Source: Prevotella sp. Rep29 (lineage in GTDB: Bacteria > Bacteroidota > Bacteroidia > Bacteroidales > Bacteroidaceae). From it: a stretch of DNA of 64,000 nt. The position numbers were made by a program, and so were the translations under genes. The stretch covers positions 558,001 through 622,000 of the forward strand of contig NZ_CP047159.1 of the NCBI RefSeq assembly GCF_019551475.1. Reading direction: 5' to 3'. Below, piece after piece: positions 43,390 through 54,014 of this stretch (within the stretch, counting starts at the first letter, position 1; each line of letters opens with the position of its first letter). Below the pieces are notes generated by a model. It was given only the letters and a program-made list of their open reading frames with translations. It had not been told where the DNA came from and searched no databases.

Positions 43390-46300
43390 TCAAAATCCTT
43401 CTAATTCGTAATATTCGTCCTCCAATTCGTTGGCAGGCTTCTTCGTTTGCTTCTTTTTTTCTTTGTTCTCTTTATCCAATTCGTTGGCAGGCTTCTTCGT
43501 TTGCTTCTCTTTTTCTTTGTTCTCTTTATCTTTGTTCTCTTTATCCTTTTCCTTCTTATTTTGTGTCTTGGCACTTGGTTTTACGGGTGGCAAGTCTTCC
43601 TCGAAGAATATCTCGGGCTCATTGTTGTTCTGCTGTTGACGTGGTGTCTGTGTATTGGTGTTCTTCTTCGGAGTACCCGTCTTTTGCGCTCCCGTTGGCT
43701 CTTCTATAATAAAGATGTCATCGCTCAATGGTTGGCGGTCATCTTCAGGTATGACGATAATGTTATTTTTTTCAGTAGGTGGCGTAATAGTTGACTTGGG
43801 TTTCTCCGGTTCCGCAGTCTTCACAGGTTCTGTCGGCACTATAATCGTGCTGTTATTCTCCGGTTCCGCAGTCTTCACAGGTTCTGTCGGCACTATAATC
43901 GTGCTGTTATTCTCCGGTTCCGCAGTCTTCACAGGTTCTGTCGGCACTATAATCGTGCTGTTATTCTCCGGTTCCGCAGTCTTCACAGGTTCTGTCGGCA
44001 CTATAATCGTACCGTTATTCTCAGGCTCAACAGTCTTCACGGGTTCTTCCGGTATAATGAACTCGTTGTTGATATTCTCATTTTCATTGCCCTGCAACTT
44101 CTTCTCGTCAGGCTCTTCCGTTCTTAAGTCGTTCAGTTCAGGATCAGAATCGGTGCCAATATCCGACGGCTCAGTCAGCAGATACAGTTCGGTGACTTTG
44201 AGAGGTGCAAAATTCTTGTTGTAGAAGTCTTCGTATTCTTTATAACTGAAATTAGTCCCCAGCAATGGAAGGTTTTTCTCGCTGATAATCACACCGCGCG
44301 TTTTGGCAGTTAGTCTCGTGATATTCGGGTTCGCATACAGTTGCTGGGCATATAGGTGTGCTTCGTCGAAACTGCGGAATCCTGTTACCGACATCCTGCT
44401 GATACCGTCAATGTCTTCAATGGCGATGTCGAAGTTTCTGACAAGATAGTTGGTAAAGTTGAATCTTGCCAGTTCGTAGAGCATTTGGTTCTCATTGACA
44501 GAGTCAGGATGATAAACCAGTAAAAAAGCAAAATTGATGTCCCTGTCAGGAACGAAAGTCTTAGCTTCCGTTGAATCACTGATGTCGTTGAGAACCAGTG
44601 AGCGCCTGTCCCAAACATCCGTCAGGTCAAACCTCCCGCCTCGCAGTCGTTTTCCGGCATTTACGCCGTTGACAATCATTCCTGCCATCTCGCTGATACG
44701 GCTGTTGGGGAAGTCCTTCACAATCGTCTTCATATCTTCGATACATCCGTTGGCATCTCCGTCGTTGAGTTTGCTGAGTCCTCCAATGAAAATAAACTTG
44801 TCACGGTTGGCTCCCAACGGGAATCGGGTGTCCGACAGCCGCCTGTTGGCAGCCACTTCGCTGAGACGATTGGCTTTGAATGCTTCGTATGTAGCAGCAT
44901 ACAGCGAGTCTTCCATGTGCGTTCCAAATACGGCGTTTTCCTTGAAGTAGGGGTCGGTCAGTAAAGCCGTCCATTGACTCTCTGGAAATTGCGCTTTCAG
45001 TCTTGCTATATAGTTTTCGGCAGTGTGATGTTCTCCCAATCGTGAATAAAGCAAGAACAGATGATAATATACATCGTCCATGTGCTCGTACTCCGGATAT
45101 TGGTCGGTCACGCGACGCAGATGCTTTTCGCTGAGATTCAGGTTGTTCAGCTTGTCTTTGAATATTACCCCTGCATGGTGCAGACCATCCATGATGATGA
45201 GGTTACTTTCACGAACCTGTTCTTCCGTAAAAGGAATCTGTGCGAGATAATATTCCCGTCTGTGAGGGTCGTTTTGTGCACTGTCGCTCACATTCTTCAA
45301 CGAGTCTTCTATTGCTTCGGCTCGCATGATAGAGTCGCGCTGTTCGTCGGTCATCTCGCCAACATCATCGAAGCTGCCTACCACAGTCTTGTTGCTGCGC
45401 TGCCAGTTGTCAACATTCTCGCGCTTTCCCCATAACCGTTGGAATTGTGTTTTTCCTTGACTGATGGCAAGCGGGTTATAGAAATACCAGGTCGTCGATC
45501 TGCCTGGCGTTGTCGTAGGCTGCGGAGATTGGCTGTCTGCCTCGTTCCATTCGCCTTGCTGCCTTCGCTGCTGAGCCTCTGCCTCTGCCTGATTGCGCCT
45601 CTCTTCCTTCTCCTTCTTTTTCAAGGCCTCAATAACCCGGTCAATGGCATCATTCCTGTCCTTTTCCGACATCTGTGCAAGTCGTTGCAGAGAATCCTGC
45701 AGATGCACAGCCTCCGTGTAAGGAACCAGTTCGTCGAGCATCACCGACCGTTCAGACAGCTGCTCATAGTCTGCACGGTCCTTGTCCAACATACCGATTG
45801 CTGCTCCATAACAGCGCTTGGCATCGCTGAATTTTTCCTGCAGCCAATACAAATCACCCAGTTTGAGCAGCAGGACACCCTTTTCAATACCGTTTCTCGT
45901 CCCTTTCTCGTTGCCTTTCTCGTAGGCAGCGATCGCATTGGCTGTATCCCTTTGTGTCAGATAGATATTGCCTATGGCATAATACACCTGGTCAAGATAG
46001 TCCTTGTTGTTGTCTGAAGCAGCCATTCGCTTGAGGCGGTTGATGGTTTGCTTCGCATTCTTTTCCGACATCACCTCCGTCATTGCAATGCGGGCATTGA
46101 ACTCCATTTCATAAGGCGGATGCTGTCGCAACACGCGTTGGTATGCCTTATAAGCCTCTTCCTTGTTGCCGACAAGCCTCTGCAACTGCCCCATCAAAAA
46201 CCATTCCCGTGCACGCTGCTTACGCCTCATCTCGTGCTTGATTACCTTCCTGAGATAAGGAATAGCCTTGTCATATTCCTTCGTGTGTATATAGTAATCA

Positions 46301-46953
46301 GCAAAAGTGTAGTCCCACTCCTTCACGGCACGCCAGTCCATAGAGTCACGTTGCATGTTCCGAATCACGTCCTCCGCATCATACATCCAACCGTTTTCAA
46401 TATAACACTTTGCAAGCCACGCACGCGCCTTACCGAGAATCGCAGGTTGTGTATGGTACAGTCGTGCCATATAGGCAAATGTCGAAGCGGCATCCTCAAA
46501 TGCTCCTTGGTGGAATTGAGCCCGCCCCATGAGAATCCATGCTTTCCATAGAAAAGGATTGTATTCACGGCGATTGAGCCACTCAACGTCCTTGGCAGTC
46601 TTTCGCTTGTTCGACGACCATTCCGGACGCTTCTTTATGCTGTGTTGCTTGATTGCCTTCTTCGATTTCTCGATGGCACGGTCGAAATGAGCCTTTCCTA
46701 TCTCCCTGCTGCCCTTGTTGCCGACAGTATAGAGCGGAAGCAACTCCGTGAAATTGTCACGATTACCGTTCTCCTTTTCCAACGAACCGTCGATATACGC
46801 CACTGCACCATTATAATACGTGTTATACCTCGCATTGAACGAGTGCCACCACCGGCTCCCCGCAGTATTCTTCTGCGTAGAACAACCTGTCATGATGATA
46901 GCCGCTATCATCACCAACAGGAATCGTAAGTGTCGTAATTGATGTGGTGTCAC
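43390..46953 (-). CDS. porW: PorW/SprE-type TPR lipoprotein of the T9SS, with repetitive tail
   Basis: A 1187-residue lipoprotein (lipobox IMTGCSTQ). The N-terminal half has TPR helices (WSSNKRKTAKDVEWL, FEDAASTFAYMARLY, KAIPYLRKVI), and the sequence WWHSFNARYNTYYNGAVAYI near the start is typical of PorW/SprE. These proteins act in type IX secretion, and SprE has been linked with PorX-type regulators. From about residue 960 the tail changes: five copies of an 18-residue unit (PTEPVKTAEPENNSTIIV-like), then Lys/Glu repeats with KKPANEL twice. The tail looks disordered and of recent expansion. Upstream neighbour is a small Cys-rich protein; downstream is porX, with overlapping ends. Confidence 0.85.
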   Translation of the reverse strand: MTPHQLRHLRFLLVMIAAIIMTGCSTQKNTAGSRWWHSFNARYNTYYNGAVAYIDGSLEKENGNRDNFTELLPLYTVGNKGSREIGKAHFDRAIEKSKKAIKQHSIKKRPEWSSNKRKTAKDVEWLNRREYNPFLWKAWILMGRAQFHQGAFEDAASTFAYMARLYHTQPAILGKARAWLAKCYIENGWMYDAEDVIRNMQRDSMDWRAVKEWDYTFADYYIHTKEYDKAIPYLRKVIKHEMRRKQRAREWFLMGQLQRLVGNKEEAYKAYQRVLRQHPPYEMEFNARIAMTEVMSEKNAKQTINRLKRMAASDNNKDYLDQVYYAIGNIYLTQRDTANAIAAYEKGNEKGTRNGIEKGVLLLKLGDLYWLQEKFSDAKRCYGAAIGMLDKDRADYEQLSERSVMLDELVPYTEAVHLQDSLQRLAQMSEKDRNDAIDRVIEALKKKEKEERRNQAEAEAQQRRQQGEWNEADSQSPQPTTTPGRSTTWYFYNPLAISQGKTQFQRLWGKRENVDNWQRSNKTVVGSFDDVGEMTDEQRDSIMRAEAIEDSLKNVSDSAQNDPHRREYYLAQIPFTEEQVRESNLIIMDGLHHAGVIFKDKLNNLNLSEKHLRRVTDQYPEYEHMDDVYYHLFLLYSRLGEHHTAENYIARLKAQFPESQWTALLTDPYFKENAVFGTHMEDSLYAATYEAFKANRLSEVAANRRLSDTRFPLGANRDKFIFIGGLSKLNDGDANGCIEDMKTIVKDFPNSRISEMAGMIVNGVNAGKRLRGGRFDLTDVWDRRSLVLNDISDSTEAKTFVPDRDINFAFLLVYHPDSVNENQMLYELARFNFTNYLVRNFDIAIEDIDGISRMSVTGFRSFDEAHLYAQQLYANPNITRLTAKTRGVIISEKNLPLLGTNFSYKEYEDFYNKNFAPLKVTELYLLTEPSDIGTDSDPELNDLRTEEPDEKKLQGNENENINNEFIIPEEPVKTVEPENNGTIIVPTEPVKTAEPENNSTIIVPTEPVKTAEPENNSTIIVPTEPVKTAEPENNSTIIVPTEPVKTAEPEKPKSTITPPTEKNNIIVIPEDDRQPLSDDIFIIEEPTGAQKTGTPKKNTNTQTPRQQQNNNEPEIFFEEDLPPVKPSAKTQNKKEKDKENKDKENKEKEKQTKKPANELDKENKEKKKQTKKPANELEDEYYELEGF
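43804..44060. repeat. 54-bp tandem repeat within porW
   Basis: Copies begin at 43804, 43858, 43912, 43966 and, diverged, 44020. The three middle copies are nearly identical at DNA level. The 54-bp length keeps the frame, so copy-number change would alter the tail length without disrupting the gene. Confidence 0.85.
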
Positions 46954-46980
46954 GTTTTATAAACTCTAAAAAAGCAGTTT

Positions 46981-47379
46981 TTATTGTCTTTTCATGTCAT
47001 CTATCAGCATCACCGTTTCATCTTTCAGCTGGTCGGGGAGATGGATGCCGCGCAGCGTCAGACTTCGGCACCAGCCGGCAACCTCTTCTTGGCGCATCGT
47101 GTGAAGCACTTCGGCAAACTCCTCAACCTCCTCATCGTTATATTGATCGGACGCTCTGCCGCAAAAACGGTCCAGCTCCTCATCATCATAATACTCGATG
47201 TCTCTTATGGCAGCCTCCATCATGCAGTCTTGCGCGCACTTCGCATTCTCACCGCTGCAAGTGGCACATTCTGAACCATTTTGAGGCATGACAACCTCCT
47301 CGTTCTTATGCTGTGAGAACTTGCTCATGATTGCCGTGAGAAGTCCTATGAGGATGAGGGAGAGAAGAAGGTAGAGCAT
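46981..47379 (-). CDS. Small membrane-anchored Cys-rich protein
   Basis: A 132-residue protein with one N-terminal membrane helix (LLLSLILIGLLTAIM) and a compact Cys cluster (SECATCSGENAKCAQDC, four Cys), which could bind metal. An acidic region (YYDDEELDRFCG, YNDEEVEEF) follows. No named family, although the gene looks like a conserved Bacteroidetes type. It is 10 bp after aroA and 27 bp before porW on the same strand. Confidence 0.7.
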   Translation of the reverse strand: MLYLLLSLILIGLLTAIMSKFSQHKNEEVVMPQNGSECATCSGENAKCAQDCMMEAAIRDIEYYDDEELDRFCGRASDQYNDEEVEEFAEVLHTMRQEEVAGWCRSLTLRGIHLPDQLKDETVMLIDDMKRQ

Positions 47380-47389
47380 ATCATCTTGA

Positions 47390-48643
47390 TTAAGGTTCTT
47401 CAGTGATTTCTATCCCTGCCTGTCGCAGATGTTTCCAGAAATCGGGATATGATTTGTAAACAACTTCAGGGTGGTTGATTGTAATGGACGGAAACACCAT
47501 ACAGGCGGGAGCAAAAGCAAGTGCCATGCGGTGGTCGTCATACGTCTCAATGACGGGATGTGCTTCAGCCTGCATCCGCTGCCCGTCCCAGACCAGTTCG
47601 TCCTCACCCTCCACTTCTACAATGTACCCCAACTTCCGCAACTCGTTTCGAAGCGCTTCTATGCGGTCTGACTCCTTGATGCGCAGCGTGCTGAGTCCCT
47701 TGAAACGGAAAGGGATTTCCTTCAGGCAGCAACTGACGATGAGTGTCTGTGCAAGGTCGGGTTGATTGATGAAATCATAATCCATGTGTGGCAGTCGGTG
47801 GTCATGCTTCTTGAGGGTCACTTCGGTGGGAATACCCTGTCCCTCCGTGGCGAATTTGGTCTTTACGCCCATCATGCTGAACAGGTAGCGGACCGTGGCA
47901 TCTCCTTGTCTGGAACCATCAATAAGTCCTTGCAGGGAGACCTGCGGGTCGCTATGTCGGCTCAGCGCAACCAGTTCATACCAATACGAGGCTGCAGTCC
48001 AGTCACTCTCTATGGCGAAGCGGACAGGCTGATAGCCACCTGGTTCCACCTTGATGGTGTCAGCACTCGTCCAGTCCGCTTTTGCCCCGAAATCGCGCAT
48101 GACACAAAGCGTCAGGTCGATATAGGGGCGTGATGTGATACTGCCAATCAGTCTGATTTCCAGTCCTTTCGGCAGCGTGGGACCAATCAGCAGCAGGGCA
48201 GAGACGTATTGTGAACTGACATCCGCTTGCATCTCTGTCTTGCCGCCGTCTATCTTCCCACCGATAATCCTCAGGGGCGGGAACCCCTCTTCCTCTAAGT
48301 ATTCAATCTGGGCTCCCATCCTTCGGAGCGCCTCCACGAGTATCCTTATTGGGCGTTGCTTCATGCGCTCCGAGCCGGTAATCACATGCGTTCCCTCCTG
48401 TATCGACAGGTAGGCGGTGAGGAAACGCATCGCAGTTCCCGAACCTTCCACGTCAATCACAGGAGGCATTTCTCTCAATGCCCGCACCATCACCAGCGTG
48501 TCGTCACAGGCGGAAAGGTTTTCTGTCTCCTTCGCGTTTTCTGTGAGCGCACTGATAATCAGTGCCCGGTTGCTGATGCTTTTTGAGGGAGGCAGCGCAA
48601 TGTCTGCCTTCAACTGTTCCGGAGCCTTGAGCGTGTATCGCAT
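47390..48643 (-). CDS. aroA: 3-phosphoshikimate 1-carboxyvinyltransferase (EPSP synthase)
   Basis: A 417-residue enzyme of the shikimate pathway, joining PEP and shikimate-3-phosphate. Motifs include LPPSKSISNRALI at the start, GSGTAMRFLTAYLS, SSQYVSALLLIGP, SDWTAASYWYE, LRIKESDRIEAL, and TYDDHRMALAFA at the end. Length is close to the family norm. It lies 22 bp after the OPT transporter gene. Confidence 0.95.
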   Translation of the reverse strand: MRYTLKAPEQLKADIALPPSKSISNRALIISALTENAKETENLSACDDTLVMVRALREMPPVIDVEGSGTAMRFLTAYLSIQEGTHVITGSERMKQRPIRILVEALRRMGAQIEYLEEEGFPPLRIIGGKIDGGKTEMQADVSSQYVSALLLIGPTLPKGLEIRLIGSITSRPYIDLTLCVMRDFGAKADWTSADTIKVEPGGYQPVRFAIESDWTAASYWYELVALSRHSDPQVSLQGLIDGSRQGDATVRYLFSMMGVKTKFATEGQGIPTEVTLKKHDHRLPHMDYDFINQPDLAQTLIVSCCLKEIPFRFKGLSTLRIKESDRIEALRNELRKLGYIVEVEGEDELVWDGQRMQAEAHPVIETYDDHRMALAFAPACMVFPSITINHPEVVYKSYPDFWKHLRQAGIEITEEP

Positions 48644-48665
48644 ATGGTCTTATGGTGCTGATTTG

Positions 48666-50657
48666 TTAGTTTTTCTTTACGCGGGTTGCAAGGATGAAGT
48701 AAACAATCAGACAGATATAAGCACCGAGCGAGCATACTTCAGACATGGCTGTGTTGAGCCATTCCTCATTGGTCAGATGCACACCGCCAAAGCGTAGCAG
48801 CGCACTGACAACACCCATCAGCGCTCCTCCGGCAATGAATCCGCTGGCAATCAGCGTTCCCTTCTCGCCACGCTCGCTGTTCACCTTCTCGTCTTTACTG
48901 CGTGTGGTAACAAACCAGTTGACCAGTCCGCCGACCAGAAGTGGCAGGTTGAGCTGAATGGGGATGAACATACCGAGTGCGAACGGAAGGGCTGGCACTT
49001 TGCAGAGGGTCAGCACGATGGCAATCGTCGCACCGATGGCATACAGCAACCACGGAGCACCGACACCGTTCATCAGCGGGTCGATGACCGCAGCCATCGC
49101 ATTTGCCTGTGGCGCAGCCAGCTGACCGGTCGTAAAGCCGTAGGTCTTGTTCAGCAGCATGATGACACCGCCGACGGTCGCTGCAGAAACCAGCGTTCCG
49201 AGGAATTTCCACACTTCTTGCTTCTTCGGGGTCGTTCCCAGCCAGTAACCGATTTTCAGGTCGGTGATGAATGCACCTGCCATCGACAGCGCCGTGCAGA
49301 CCACGCCGCCCATGATGAGCGCTGCCACCATACCGCCCGTGCCTTTCAGTCCTACTGCCACCATCACCACCGATGCCAGAATCAGCGTCATGAGCGTCAT
49401 GCCCGAAACAGGATTAGAGCCGACAATGGCAATCGCGTTTGCTGCAACGGTCGTGAACAGGAAGGCAATCACCGCAACGAGCAGGATGCCGACAACCGCA
49501 AAGAGAATGTTGCCTTGCATCACGCCCAGCCAGAAGAACAGGAAGGTAATGAGTATCGTGACGATAGAGCCGATGGCGATAATCTTGAATGAGATGTCGC
49601 GCTGCGTGCGTTTCACCTCTTCCATGCCGGCACCTTTGCCTTTCATCTCCTTCGCTGCAAGCGAAACGGCACCCTTGATGATGCCCCACGACTTGATGAT
49701 GCCGATGATACCAGCCATGGCAATACCGCCGATGCCGATGCTCTTGCCGTAAGCCGTGAAGATTTGTTCGGGCAACATCTCATTGACGGCTGTCTCAATG
49801 CTCGGGTCCCATTGGTCAAGAACTTGTCCGGAGAAAAGCACTGCCATGCCCGGAACGACAATCCACCAGATGAACAGCGAACCGAGACATATAATAAAGG
49901 TGTATTTCAGACCGATGATGAAGCCGAGACCCAGCACTGCCGAACCCGTGTTCAGCTTGAAGACGAGCTTCGCCTTGTCGGCGAGCGTTTCGCCAAAGCC
50001 TACAACGCGCGAGGTGAACAGTTCGTTCCACCAGCCGAACGTGGCGACGATGAAGTCGTACAGACCGCCGACAAGACCTGCCAGCAGCAGCGGCTTAGCC
50101 TGGCTGCCGCCCTTTGCTCCGCTCATGAGCACCTGTGTCGTTGCCGTGGCTTCGGGGAAGGGATACTTGCCGTGCATGTCCTTCACGAAATATTTGCGGA
50201 AAGGTATCAGGAACAGGATGCCGATGATACCGCCCAGCAGCGACGACAGGAACACGTTGAGGAACGATGCCGTCATCTCAGGATACTTGTTCTGCAGGAT
50301 GTAGATGGCAGGCAGCGTGAATATCGCACCGGCAACCACTGCACCCGAGCAGGCTCCGATACTCTGGATGATGACGTTCTCGCCCAGCGCGTTGCGGCGC
50401 TTGGTGGCTGTCGATACGCCCACGGCGATGATGGCAATCGGGATGGCTGCCTCGAACACCTGACCCACTTTCAGTCCCAAATAAGCGGCAGCGGCAGAAA
50501 ACAGCACCGCCATGAGCACACCCCACGTCACCGACCATCCGTTGACTTCAGGATAGGAATGCTCGGGCGACATCACGGGCTGGTATTCTTCGCCCTCTTT
50601 CAACTCACGAAAAGCGTTTTCGGGCAACTGCCCCATTTCTTTCAGATTCTCTTCCAT
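48666..50657 (-). CDS. OPT-family oligopeptide transporter
   Basis: A 663-residue inner-membrane transporter with 14 or more hydrophobic segments. Family signatures include NGWSVTWGVLMAVLFSAAAA near the start, the GENVIIQSIGACSGAVVAGA segment and a late LPFALGMFIPIQLNLPLLVGG. OPT proteins move short peptides or metal chelates into the cell with protons. Substrate is not readable. Near pepT-type peptidases only at window scale; no binding protein is adjacent. Confidence 0.92.
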   Translation of the reverse strand: MEENLKEMGQLPENAFRELKEGEEYQPVMSPEHSYPEVNGWSVTWGVLMAVLFSAAAAYLGLKVGQVFEAAIPIAIIAVGVSTATKRRNALGENVIIQSIGACSGAVVAGAIFTLPAIYILQNKYPEMTASFLNVFLSSLLGGIIGILFLIPFRKYFVKDMHGKYPFPEATATTQVLMSGAKGGSQAKPLLLAGLVGGLYDFIVATFGWWNELFTSRVVGFGETLADKAKLVFKLNTGSAVLGLGFIIGLKYTFIICLGSLFIWWIVVPGMAVLFSGQVLDQWDPSIETAVNEMLPEQIFTAYGKSIGIGGIAMAGIIGIIKSWGIIKGAVSLAAKEMKGKGAGMEEVKRTQRDISFKIIAIGSIVTILITFLFFWLGVMQGNILFAVVGILLVAVIAFLFTTVAANAIAIVGSNPVSGMTLMTLILASVVMVAVGLKGTGGMVAALIMGGVVCTALSMAGAFITDLKIGYWLGTTPKKQEVWKFLGTLVSAATVGGVIMLLNKTYGFTTGQLAAPQANAMAAVIDPLMNGVGAPWLLYAIGATIAIVLTLCKVPALPFALGMFIPIQLNLPLLVGGLVNWFVTTRSKDEKVNSERGEKGTLIASGFIAGGALMGVVSALLRFGGVHLTNEEWLNTAMSEVCSLGAYICLIVYFILATRVKKN

Positions 50658-50677
50658 AGTTTTATGTTTTTTGATAA

Positions 50678-51004
50678 TTATGATTTGATTCTCAATAGTT
50701 TACACCACGCATAGTGTTTCCTGTGGCTGAGGTAGTCCAGGTCGTCCATGTGGTCGTATGCCTCACGCTCAAACGATATCTTCCGATAGGCGTTACCCCT
50801 GAAAGGCAGTTTGACGAGCCATTCGATGACGTACCAGACGTAGAACCCGATGAAGCCCGTCTCGATGAGCTGCGCCGTGTGGATGCGCTCATGGTTGATG
50901 GTCTCCCGGGTGATGACCGCATTCTTGCGGCACAGCATGATGCCGAAGATGTTCATCGCCGTGAACTTGCCAAACGGCAACAGACTGTTCCGAATGATAA
51001 TCAT
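50678..51004 (-). CDS. Small protein with HExxH motif and one membrane segment
   Basis: A 108-residue protein with NHERIHTAQ (an HExxH motif, about residues 38-42), then a hydrophobic segment (FIGFYVWYVIEWLVKL) and a conserved-looking FEREAYDH. Proteins of this type are common near Bacteroidetes housekeeping genes. The HExxH followed by a membrane segment recalls minimal M48/M56-like peptidases, but the protein is very small and a protease function is only inferred. It is 20 bp upstream of the OPT gene and may start that operon. Confidence 0.65.
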   Translation of the reverse strand: MIIIRNSLLPFGKFTAMNIFGIMLCRKNAVITRETINHERIHTAQLIETGFIGFYVWYVIEWLVKLPFRGNAYRKISFEREAYDHMDDLDYLSHRKHYAWCKLLRIKS

Positions 51005-51202
51005 GTTTGCAAATTTAGGTAAAATATCCGAAACTTGAGTCCGTTGGTTGAAGTTTTTATGTTTTTACGATTAAAAAGACAATGGGAGTGGAGTGCAAAA
51101 AAGCATCTGCACCGTTCCGAAATCAGAATGATGCAGATGACTTTTTGTAAAAAACCGATGCGTGGGGAAACGGGTGATGAGTCGGAAGAAATTATTTTAT
51201 CA

Positions 51203-53542
51203 TCACTTAATCACGACTCGTTTTCCGTTAACGATATAGATGCCCGGGATTGTCGGTTTGCCGTTGAGCCGCACGCCGTTGAGCGTAAACCAAACGTCAT
51301 TCTCTATTGTCAATTGTGAATTATCAATTGAAACGATGCCCGTCGGCAAGTCTTCAACGATATTCAGGAATTCCTTCCAAACATCCGCTGCTTGGTATTT
51401 CACCTTGCTTCCGATAGGCACATGAAGCGTGCAGGTGTTTGTATGGACATTATTAAATACATCAGACGCTATCGTCAATGGTTCTTCTATATGGCAATAA
51501 ATATCCGTCAGACCGTAGCAATTATAGAACGCACTCTCTCCAATGCTCGTCACGGAGTTGGGGATGGTGACGGAGGTTAATCTTCTGCATTCTCGGAACG
51601 CCCAGCTTCCAATGCTCGTCACGGAGTTGGGGATAGCGATGGAAGTCAGACCACTGCAATCCGAGAACGCCCAGCTTCCTATGCTTGTCACGGAGTTGGG
51701 GATGGTGACGGAAGTCAAACCACTGCAAAGATGGAACGCCCAGCTTCCAATGCTTGTCACGGAGTTGGGAATGGTGACGGAGGTCAGACCGCTGCAACCA
51801 TAGAACGCACCCCATCCAATGCTCGTCACGGAGTTGCCGATGGTGACGGAGGTCAGACCACTGCAATACCTGAACGCATAATCTCCAATGCTCGTCACGG
51901 AGTTGGGGATGGTTACGGAGGTCAGACCAGTGCAATCCGAGAACGCCCTCTCTCCAATGCTCGTCACGGAGTTGCCGATGGTGACGGAGGTCAGACCACT
52001 GCAATACCTGAACGCATAATCTCCAATGCTCGTCACTGAGTTGGGGATGGTGACGGAGGTCAGACCGCTGCAACCATAGAACGTATAGCGTTTTATACTC
52101 GTTACCTCGTCAGGTATTACCAAATTCGTAATTTCTGTATTCTCGTCACTATAAAGATGCCCTGCATTGCCTAAAGGATTACTATTATAATAAAATGAGA
52201 TATTACACCATGCTGCAATATTATTGACAATCACTTTTGTCAAACCGCTGCAATCCTCGAACGCAGACTGTCCAATGCTCGTCACGGAGTTGCCGATGGT
52301 GACGGAGATCAGACCAGTGCAACGAGAGAACGCCCTCTCTCCAATGCTCGTCACGGAGTTGGGGATGGTGATGGAGGTCAGACCGCTGCAATAAGCGAAC
52401 GCACCACTTCCTATGCTCGTCACGGAGTTGGGGATGGTGATGGAAGTCAGACCGCTGCAACCCCCGAACGCACCACTTCCTATGCTTGTCACGGAGTTGG
52501 GGATGGTGACGGAAGTCAAACCACTGCAAAGATGGAACGCTACATATCCAATGCTCGTGACTGAGTTGGGAATGGTGACGGAGGTCAGACCGCTACAACC
52601 ATAGAACGCAGCCTCTCCAATGCTCGTCACGGAGTTGGGGATGGTGATGGAGGTCAGACCGCTACAACCATAGAACGCAGACCTTCCAATGCTCGTCACG
52701 GAGTTGGGGATGGTGACGGAGGTCAGACCTGTGCAGTTTTGGAACGCATAACTTCCAATGCTCGTCACGGAGTTGGGGATGGTCACGGAGGTCAGACCGC
52801 TGCAACCATCGAACGCATAATCTCCAATGCTCGTCACGGAGTTGGGGATGGTGATGGAGGTCAGGCTTTCGCAACCTTGAAACATTCGACTTCCAATGCT
52901 CGTCACGGAGTCGGGAATATCAATTGATATCAGACTTGTACAGCCACGAAATGCACTCCCTCCAATGAATGTCACGGAGTTTGGAATAGTGATAAAATTC
53001 AAACCTGTACAGCCAGAGAACGCATAATATCCAATGACCGTCACAGAGTTGGGGATATCAATGGAGGTCAGACCGCTGCAGTTTTCGAACATTGATTGAC
53101 CAATGCCCGTCACGGAGTTGGGAATATCAATAGAGGTCAGACCGCTGCAACTAGAGAACGCAGACCTTCCAATGCTCGTCACGGAGTTGGGGATGGTGAC
53201 AGAGGTCAGACCGCTGCAACTATTGAACGCTTCACTTCCAATGCTTGTCACGGAGTTGGGGATGGTGACGGAGGTCAGACCTGTGCAAGCTTCGAACGCC
53301 CTGTATCCAATGCTCGTCACGGAATATAGCGTTCCGTTATGTTCCACACTTTCAGGAATAACCAAATCTCCTGTTGGGGGATCATTTTTAGCTACGCTTA
53401 CCGTCGTGTCACTCGTCGTAGTATATTTCAGTGAACCGATAGTAAACGAAGTTTGGGCAGAAACGCTCATACCACACATCAATGCAAAAGCTAAAAGGAA
53501 AACGCGCAAGATATGAGTAGGACTAAATCTAATTGTTTTCAT
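51203..53542 (-). CDS. BspA-like leucine-rich-repeat surface protein with T9SS-like C-terminus
   Basis: A 779-residue secreted protein with signal peptide (to about SVSAQ). From about residue 75 to 700 it consists of about 26 LRR_5 repeats of 23 residues (pattern [22 protein letters not shown]). The near-identical coding repeats cover about 2 kb of DNA. One variant block ([17 protein letters not shown]) interrupts the array near residue 440. The C-terminus (GIVSIDNSQ ... [20 protein letters not shown] ... KRVVIK) fits a type A T9SS sorting domain. BspA-like proteins bind host or bacterial surfaces. The gene stands alone on the minus strand. Confidence 0.9.
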   Translation of the reverse strand: MKTIRFSPTHILRVFLLAFALMCGMSVSAQTSFTIGSLKYTTTSDTTVSVAKNDPPTGDLVIPESVEHNGTLYSVTSIGYRAFEACTGLTSVTIPNSVTSIGSEAFNSCSGLTSVTIPNSVTSIGRSAFSSCSGLTSIDIPNSVTGIGQSMFENCSGLTSIDIPNSVTVIGYYAFSGCTGLNFITIPNSVTFIGGSAFRGCTSLISIDIPDSVTSIGSRMFQGCESLTSITIPNSVTSIGDYAFDGCSGLTSVTIPNSVTSIGSYAFQNCTGLTSVTIPNSVTSIGRSAFYGCSGLTSITIPNSVTSIGEAAFYGCSGLTSVTIPNSVTSIGYVAFHLCSGLTSVTIPNSVTSIGSGAFGGCSGLTSITIPNSVTSIGSGAFAYCSGLTSITIPNSVTSIGERAFSRCTGLISVTIGNSVTSIGQSAFEDCSGLTKVIVNNIAAWCNISFYYNSNPLGNAGHLYSDENTEITNLVIPDEVTSIKRYTFYGCSGLTSVTIPNSVTSIGDYAFRYCSGLTSVTIGNSVTSIGERAFSDCTGLTSVTIPNSVTSIGDYAFRYCSGLTSVTIGNSVTSIGWGAFYGCSGLTSVTIPNSVTSIGSWAFHLCSGLTSVTIPNSVTSIGSWAFSDCSGLTSIAIPNSVTSIGSWAFRECRRLTSVTIPNSVTSIGESAFYNCYGLTDIYCHIEEPLTIASDVFNNVHTNTCTLHVPIGSKVKYQAADVWKEFLNIVEDLPTGIVSIDNSQLTIENDVWFTLNGVRLNGKPTIPGIYIVNGKRVVIK

Positions 53543-53559
53543 ATTTACAGAGATTAAAA

Positions 53560-53967
53560 TTAAGGCATAAATGTATTTAATGCATCTTGTAATTCGCGTA
53601 ATTTCGGCATCAAAACTGAATCCTTGTGTAACTTGTAGAACTCACTGATTTTCTTTAATCCCTCTTTGTCATAGACTATAGGATTTATATTACCCGAAGT
53701 TGAAACTCCTTTTTGATCTACAAGCAAAAGCGATTTTACAATCAAAGTACACAAATCAATACACCGGTGCAATGGCAATTCCTCACTTTGGGGACTCCAT
53801 TGTGTGGGTGCTTTTCGAAAAACCTTTGCAGATATTTCTTTGTTATCATATTGAGCAAATCCGACAGAAAGTGCACGGGCATCCGTATTATTGGCAGTGT
53901 GCCCGTCAATACGTTCATAATTATCAACGCCTACGATGGGCTTGTGGGAAAGATGTTTTGGTATCAT
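53560..53967 (-). CDS. DUF6530-like small protein
   Basis: A 135-residue soluble protein beginning [20 protein letters not shown] with [15 protein letters not shown] and EISAKVFR following. This matches my memory of the DUF6530 family, of unknown function. The second half is helical with Leu-rich stretches. It is 17 bp upstream of the BspA-like gene on the same strand and downstream of the P-loop gene, a possible small accessory set. Confidence 0.6.
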   Translation of the reverse strand: MIPKHLSHKPIVGVDNYERIDGHTANNTDARALSVGFAQYDNKEISAKVFRKAPTQWSPQSEELPLHRCIDLCTLIVKSLLLVDQKGVSTSGNINPIVYDKEGLKKISEFYKLHKDSVLMPKLRELQDALNTFMP

Positions 53968-54014
53968 AACTTTTGTTTTTTATTATTGTAACACATTTAT
54001 TTTAGCAACATTTT

